DNA of 64,000 bases. Origin: Bacteroidota bacterium (GTDB taxonomy: Bacteria; Bacteroidota; Bacteroidia; JACPRZ01). The position numbers and the translations under genes are program-made. The notes beneath the pieces are model-generated. The model was not told the DNA's origin, ran no database searches, and worked only from the letters and a program-made list of their open reading frames with translations. Below are positions 60,426 through 64,000 of this stretch, in pieces (positions within the stretch are counted from its first letter, which is position 1; each line of letters starts with the position of its first letter). The DNA lies in the NCBI GenBank assembly GCA_016193485.1, contig JACPRZ010000028.1:62001-126000 (forward strand). The letters are read 5' to 3'.

Positions 60426-61433
60426 ATGTTAATAGGCCTCTATAAAACCGACCGTCCTTTCGGACTTTTTTTTCTACCGGTTCTTATCGGTTTATTGCAA
60501 ATTCCTTACTGGTTAAATCCCGATGCATTCCATGCAACAGGTGACATGTCTGTTGCCGGCTCAATGCCCTTGTATCACTTCCTTGAATTTTCACTTGGCG
60601 GAATACCTTACGCATTGCCGGTTTTTTTTATCGTGGTTGTATTTCTTGAAGCCCTCATCCTGAACCGGATTATTATTGATACTTCCATTTTCCAGAAAAA
60701 CAACTGGCTGCCGGCACTGGTTTTTACACTTTTCATGTTTAACCATCCCATTCTGATGCCATTGCACCCGGCAATTCCTGCCAATCTTTTCCTGATATTT
60801 TCGATCCGTAAAACGGTATTCCTTTACCGGAATGAGAATGCCTTATTTCCTGTTTTTGATTCAGGGGTATTAATCGGGACCGCTTCGCTTTTTTATTTTC
60901 CCGCCTCTGTTTTTATGATATGGGTTTTTATCTCACTGATCATTTTCCGTACCTTTAACTGGAGGGAATGGGTGGTCCTGCCTGCCGGGTTCCTGATTCC
61001 CCATCTTTTTAACTGGTCGTACCATTATTTAACCGGCAGTACCCATGCATTCACCGGTGTTAGTGAAGTCCTTCCCGGATTCGGACAATTCAGATCAGCA
61101 TACCCGGTATCTTCCTGGTGCTATTTCTCGTTTTTTATCCTGCTGACACTGATCTCGGTATTCCGGATGCTCGCTGTCAGGAGGCGCCTCTCTATTCGCC
61201 AGCGGAAAATAATAATCAGCGGCATCTGGTTTATTATTACGGGCGGACTTACTGCCGCTTTCCACCTTGAATATCCTGTTATCTTTGCCATGATTGCGAT
61301 CGTTTTGGCAGCGTTTTTTACCCAGATGTTTTTTGAATTCAGCCGGGTTACCGGTGAAATTATTATCCTTGCCATGATAGGCGCCATTTCGGTAATTCAG
61401 TATAACCGGGTTTATGGTTTTTTAAATTTTTAA
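60426..61433 (+). CDS. DUF6427-type polytopic membrane protein
   Basis: A 335-aa inner-membrane protein with about nine helices. The N-terminal GLYKTDRPFGLFFLPVLIGLLQIPYWL, LNRIIIDTSIFQKNNWLPALVFTL and a FNWREWVVLPAGFLIPHLFNWSYHYL block fit the DUF6427 family, found in Bacteroidota. The function is unknown. It ends 10 nt before purQ, suggesting one transcript. Confidence 0.78.
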   Translation: MLIGLYKTDRPFGLFFLPVLIGLLQIPYWLNPDAFHATGDMSVAGSMPLYHFLEFSLGGIPYALPVFFIVVVFLEALILNRIIIDTSIFQKNNWLPALVFTLFMFNHPILMPLHPAIPANLFLIFSIRKTVFLYRNENALFPVFDSGVLIGTASLFYFPASVFMIWVFISLIIFRTFNWREWVVLPAGFLIPHLFNWSYHYLTGSTHAFTGVSEVLPGFGQFRSAYPVSSWCYFSFFILLTLISVFRMLAVRRRLSIRQRKIIISGIWFIITGGLTAAFHLEYPVIFAMIAIVLAAFFTQMFFEFSRVTGEIIILAMIGAISVIQYNRVYGFLNF

Positions 61434-61443
61434 TAATCCGTTT

Positions 61444-62145
61444 ATGAAATTCGGAGTTGTAATTTTTCCCGGGTCTAACTGCGATGAAGACATGATTTAC
61501 GTGCTGGGTAACATCATGAAACAGGAAGTGGTGCGGCTATGGCATAAAGAGGGCGATCTTAAGGGATGTGATTTTGTTGTCCTTCCGGGCGGGTTTTCCT
61601 ATGGCGATTACCTGCGTGCCGGAGCCCTTGCACGTTATTCACCCATAATGTCAAAAGTAATTGAATTTGCCAACCGGGGGGGGTATGTGTTCGGAGTGTG
61701 CAATGGCTTCCAGATTCTATGCGAGGCAAACCTTCTTCCGGGAGCGCTCCTCAGGAATGAACGTCAAAAGTTCACCTGCAAAAATGTACACCTTGTTTCC
61801 CGGACTCCAGACACCCTGCTTACGTCCCTTATTCCTCCGGGAAAGGCGCTGAAAATACCGGTAGCGCATGGTGAAGGGCGCTTTTATGCCGATGCAAAAA
61901 CGATCAGGAATATCAAAAAAAACGGATGCGTGCTTTTTTCTTATTGCGATGAGGCAGGAAACATTACGCCCGCATCCAATCCCAACGGATCGCTGGAAAA
62001 TATTGCCGGAATATGCAACTGGCAGAAAAATGTTTTCGGTATGATGCCGCACCCTGAAAGGGCTTCGGATGAAATGCTCGGTAATACGGACGGCAGGTTG
62101 CTTTTTGAGTCGGTGTTGCAATCCATGGTTGAAGCGGGCAGGTGA
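61444..62145 (+). CDS. purQ: phosphoribosylformylglycinamidine synthase subunit PurQ
   Basis: Glutaminase subunit of the fourth purine biosynthesis step (FGAR to FGAM), partner of PurL and PurS. It is 233 aa, class I glutamine amidotransferase. FPGSNCDEDMIY (8-19), GGFSYGDYLRAGALA, the nucleophile Cys in GVCNGFQIL (about 85-93) and the terminal MMPHPERASDE with His/Glu of the triad are all present. An 8-nt G run (61676-61683) encodes Gly-Gly just before the nucleophile loop. purL and purS are not in the window. Confidence 0.96.
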   Translation: MKFGVVIFPGSNCDEDMIYVLGNIMKQEVVRLWHKEGDLKGCDFVVLPGGFSYGDYLRAGALARYSPIMSKVIEFANRGGYVFGVCNGFQILCEANLLPGALLRNERQKFTCKNVHLVSRTPDTLLTSLIPPGKALKIPVAHGEGRFYADAKTIRNIKKNGCVLFSYCDEAGNITPASNPNGSLENIAGICNWQKNVFGMMPHPERASDEMLGNTDGRLLFESVLQSMVEAGR

Positions 62146-62156
62146 AAACCATCCGG

Positions 62157-62741
62157 TCAACCGAATAATCCCTTACTTCGGATATAACCGGGTACCTTGC
62201 CGGGTAATTGTTTAAAAACGTTTTTTTTACGGGCAATATCCTTTCTGATTGCCGTTGATGAAATATTTAACAGTGGACCTTTGACCCACAGAATATTGCA
62301 ATGTTTTATCAGAGCCCTTTTATTCTTCAATTTCCTGGGATAAACGTAAATCACTGCGAGATCAAGAATATAGCGGTATTGGCGCCAGCGTCTAAGGTTG
62401 TGCAGATTATCAGCGCCCATAATAATTGCAAACCTGTAACCCGGATTATTTTTAAGTAAAAAGCGCAACGTGGTAATGGTATAGGAGGGCTTCGGGAGCC
62501 CGAATTCGGCAGAGCAGGCCCTGATTTTTCTTTCACCGGACATTGCTATCCGCACCATCTTCAACCGGTCTTTGGCCGGAGCAAGTTGTATTTCTTTTTT
62601 CAGCGGATTCAATGGGGAGACCACAAACCATACTTCATCCAGCCGGGCATACTTTATCATATACTTCGCAATTTTCATGTGTCCCGAATGGACGGGATTA
62701 AAAGAACCGAAAAGAAGGCCGATGGTTTTATTGTGTCTCAC
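62157..62741 (-). CDS. nadD: nicotinate-nucleotide adenylyltransferase
   Basis: Adenylates nicotinate mononucleotide to deamido-NAD. It is 194 aa from a GTG start at 62741 (RHNKTIGLLFGSFNP). Motifs are GSFNPVHSGHMKIA (His-x-x-His), SPLNPLKK, IMGADNLHNLRRW and SSTAIRKDI. An ATG at 62774 would add residues encoded by the right arm of the hairpin at 62764-62793, as also happens at rlmN, so I prefer GTG. It ends 11 nt after purQ in convergent orientation. Confidence 0.92.
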   Translation of the reverse strand: MRHNKTIGLLFGSFNPVHSGHMKIAKYMIKYARLDEVWFVVSPLNPLKKEIQLAPAKDRLKMVRIAMSGERKIRACSAEFGLPKPSYTITTLRFLLKNNPGYRFAIIMGADNLHNLRRWRQYRYILDLAVIYVYPRKLKNKRALIKHCNILWVKGPLLNISSTAIRKDIARKKNVFKQLPGKVPGYIRSKGLFG

Positions 62742-62763
62742 GCAACAGTGGAATTTTTCATTT

Positions 62764-62793
62764 ACCCCGCACATAAGACCTTATGTGCGGGGT
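62764..62793. repeat. CCCCGCACATAAG hairpin element, copy 3
   Basis: ACCCCGCACATAAG (62764-62777), AC, CTTATGTGCGGGGT (62780-62793): perfect 14-nt arms with a 2-nt loop. It lies between the divergent nadD and lptB genes. Confidence 0.88.
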
Positions 62794-62829
62794 TTATTGA
62801 TTTTTGGAAAAGCACGAATTTACAAATAG

Positions 62830-62837
62830 TATATTTG
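62830..62837 (+). promoter_or_regulatory. -7 box of lptB
   Basis: TATATTTG, 13 nt before the lptB ATG. TTTG at 62803-62806 is upstream but 23 nt away, longer than usual. Confidence 0.45.
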
Positions 62838-62850
62838 CCGCCTGTCCATT

Positions 62851-63570
62851 ATGATTATCACTGAAAACTTAATAAAGAAATACCACGGGCGTACCGTGGT
62901 TGATGAGGTGTCAATCCGTCTTGAACAGGGCGAAATTGTGGGATTGCTTGGACCCAATGGTGCCGGCAAGACGACAACCTTTTATATGATTGTCGGGTTT
63001 ATCAAACCGCTGTCCGGAAAGATCATCATGGATGACAAGGATATTACCTCCTTCCCGATGTATCGCAGGGCGCGTCTCGGAATCGGGTATCTGCCGCAGG
63101 AGGCATCTATCTTCCGAAAGATGAAAGTTGAAGATAACATCATGGCTATACTTGAAACCACCTCACTGAATAAGAAAGAAAGAAAAGACCGCATGGAACA
63201 GTTGATCTCGGAGTTCGGGTTGCACCACGTACGGAAAAACAGGGGTGACCTGCTCTCCGGAGGTGAAAGGAGGAGGACCGAAATTGCGCGGGCGCTTGCG
63301 GTTAATCCGAAATTCATGCTCCTGGACGAACCGTTTGCTGGTATTGACCCGATAGCCGTGGAAGATATCCAGAATATTGTAACCAGTTTGAAGAAGAAGA
63401 ATATCGGAATATTGATTACCGACCACAATGTACATGAGACCCTTTCCATAACAGACCGCGCTTACCTTCTGATCGAGGGAAGAATTTTTAAATGGGGTAC
63501 AGCCACTGATCTTGCCAATGACCCTCAGGTGCGGAAACTTTACCTGGGAGAAAAGTTTGAATTGAGGTAG
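62851..63570 (+). CDS. lptB: LPS export ABC transporter ATP-binding protein LptB
   Basis: ATPase of the LptB2FG complex that extracts lipopolysaccharide from the inner membrane. It is 239 aa. Walker [10 protein letters not shown] (about 34-42), Q-loop [17 protein letters not shown], signature [16 protein letters not shown] (about 134-149), Walker [14 protein letters not shown] (about 155-167) and the switch His in TDHNVHETL. The close match to the LptB form ([17 protein letters not shown]) separates it from other ABC ATPases. lptF, lptG and lptC are not in the window. Confidence 0.95.
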   Translation: MIITENLIKKYHGRTVVDEVSIRLEQGEIVGLLGPNGAGKTTTFYMIVGFIKPLSGKIIMDDKDITSFPMYRRARLGIGYLPQEASIFRKMKVEDNIMAILETTSLNKKERKDRMEQLISEFGLHHVRKNRGDLLSGGERRRTEIARALAVNPKFMLLDEPFAGIDPIAVEDIQNIVTSLKKKNIGILITDHNVHETLSITDRAYLLIEGRIFKWGTATDLANDPQVRKLYLGEKFELR

Positions 63571-63594
63571 ATAGGGAGTACGGTAATATACAAA

Positions 63595-63665
63595 ACCTAA
63601 TAAGGGACAAGGTATAAGGAAATGCACCCTATTCCCCTTATCCCTTTACCCCTTTATCCTTATTG
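63595..63665. repeat. AAGGGGATAAGG-type repeat between convergent genes
   Basis: AATAAGGGACAAGGTATAAGG and CCCCTTATCCCTTTACCCCTTTATCC are imperfect mirror arrays of a (C)CCTTTA/TAAGGG unit. Related to the minisatellite at 24219-24275. Confidence 0.5.
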
Positions 63666-63672
63666 CTATGCA

Positions 63673-63999
63673 TTATTTCTTTTCCTGATTTTTCATTTCC
63701 GGGACAATGATATCATCCTTCACTACAAAAGCATTAGGGAAGATGCCGGAAATTTCTTTCAGGAATTTGACGGCTTCCATACGTATAAGAAAATCTCCTG
63801 CCCTGACCTTGAAATAAGGTTGATCGTAAAGGATATAAATTTCCTGATCCGATTCCTTTTTATCCTGCAGAAACCGGCTTTTCACTTCCATGGCATCTTT
63901 TTTATGCGATCCGAAGAAAAGTTGCACCCTGTACCCGGGAACACCTTTCAGGGTTTCGTTGTACCTTATATACTTTCCCAACAAAGAGTCAATGCCGTT
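63673..63999 (-). CDS. SPOR-domain-like protein, 5' end outside the window
   Basis: The frame is open to the right edge (reading NGIDSLLGKYIRYNETLKG), so the gene starts beyond 64000. The visible C-terminal part, VPGYRVQLFFGSHKKDAMEVKSRF...IYILYDQPYFKVRAGDF, matches the SPOR peptidoglycan-binding fold (about 75 residues). This is followed by a Lys/Glu-rich end. The rest of the protein, and any membrane anchor, cannot be seen. Confidence 0.75.
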   Translation of the reverse strand, partial: NGIDSLLGKYIRYNETLKGVPGYRVQLFFGSHKKDAMEVKSRFLQDKKESDQEIYILYDQPYFKVRAGDFLIRMEAVKFLKEISGIFPNAFVVKDDIIVPEMKNQEKK

Positions 64000-64000
64000 T

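Overview
The window looks like a chromosomal segment of a free-living, uncultured-type member of the Bacteroidota. Support: five proteins with type IX secretion (T9SS) C-terminal domains, TonB-dependent receptors with carboxypeptidase-like N-terminal domains, SprB/PKD surface proteins, DUF5606, DUF3467, DUF3822-RsmD, ribosomal protein bTHX, and the Bacteroidota promoter signature (TTG or TTTG, about 16-19 nt, TAnnTTTG) in front of many genes. GC content is roughly 40-45% by eye. No phage, plasmid, rRNA, CRISPR array or transposase gene was seen.

Layout. 1-9.2 kb: rlmN, a polyprenyl synthetase, a two-component-propeller/SpoIIE phosphatase, coaD, an RNase H, murB, and a RelE-like toxin with a putative antitoxin. 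9.3-15.6 kb: a TPR/SpoIIE phosphatase, fabD, an orphan TRAP permease (dctM), a UDP-GlcNAc 2-epimerase and a small membrane protein. 15.8-23 kb: DUF3467, DUF3822-rsmD, an extended bTHX, a 490-bp island of nested repeats, a very large TolB-propeller amidohydrolase and two tiny membrane proteins. 23-34 kb: a frameshifted outer-membrane protein, an M1 aminopeptidase, two tandem tRNA-Val genes, two RemB/Wzi-like barrels around a WecA-type transferase, a truncated pepT and a PAP2 phosphatase. 34-48.5 kb: two TonB receptors, a DUF5916 protein, a T9SS repeat protein, an EnvC-like protein, DUF5606 and a T9SS subtilase. 48.5-64 kb: gpsA, a four-helix-bundle (S23) gene, tRNA-Cys, folB, a PKD/SprB adhesin, asnB, gltX, an RCC1-repeat T9SS protein, another T9SS protein, a DUF6427 protein, purQ, nadD, lptB and a SPOR-domain gene cut by the window edge.

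Most genes are housekeeping or cell-surface functions: isoprenoid, CoA, NAD, fatty acid and folate metabolism, envelope polysaccharide synthesis, and T9SS export. The striking layer lies on top of them. Several unrelated families of short palindromic DNA elements are scattered between genes, and members of the same or sister families sit in frame inside at least six protein-coding genes: polyprenyl synthetase, RelE-like toxin, SpoIIE phosphatase, fabD, a T9SS protein and a DUF5916 protein. In the toxin gene the element can be excised on paper to restore a canonical RelE-like sequence exactly. In the polyprenyl synthetase the 45-nt insert has a 41/45-identical intergenic copy 17 kb away. This resembles the palindromic elements described inside Rickettsia genes, but here several families coexist.

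A second layer is the abundance of long G or C runs. I counted 28 of 7 nt or more, nearly all inside genes as GGG-GGG (Gly-Gly) or CCC-CCC (Pro-Pro) codon pairs. One 6-nt G run separates a signal peptide from its barrel protein by a single-base frameshift. Together these suggest a genome shaped by hairpin-element spread and homopolymer slippage.
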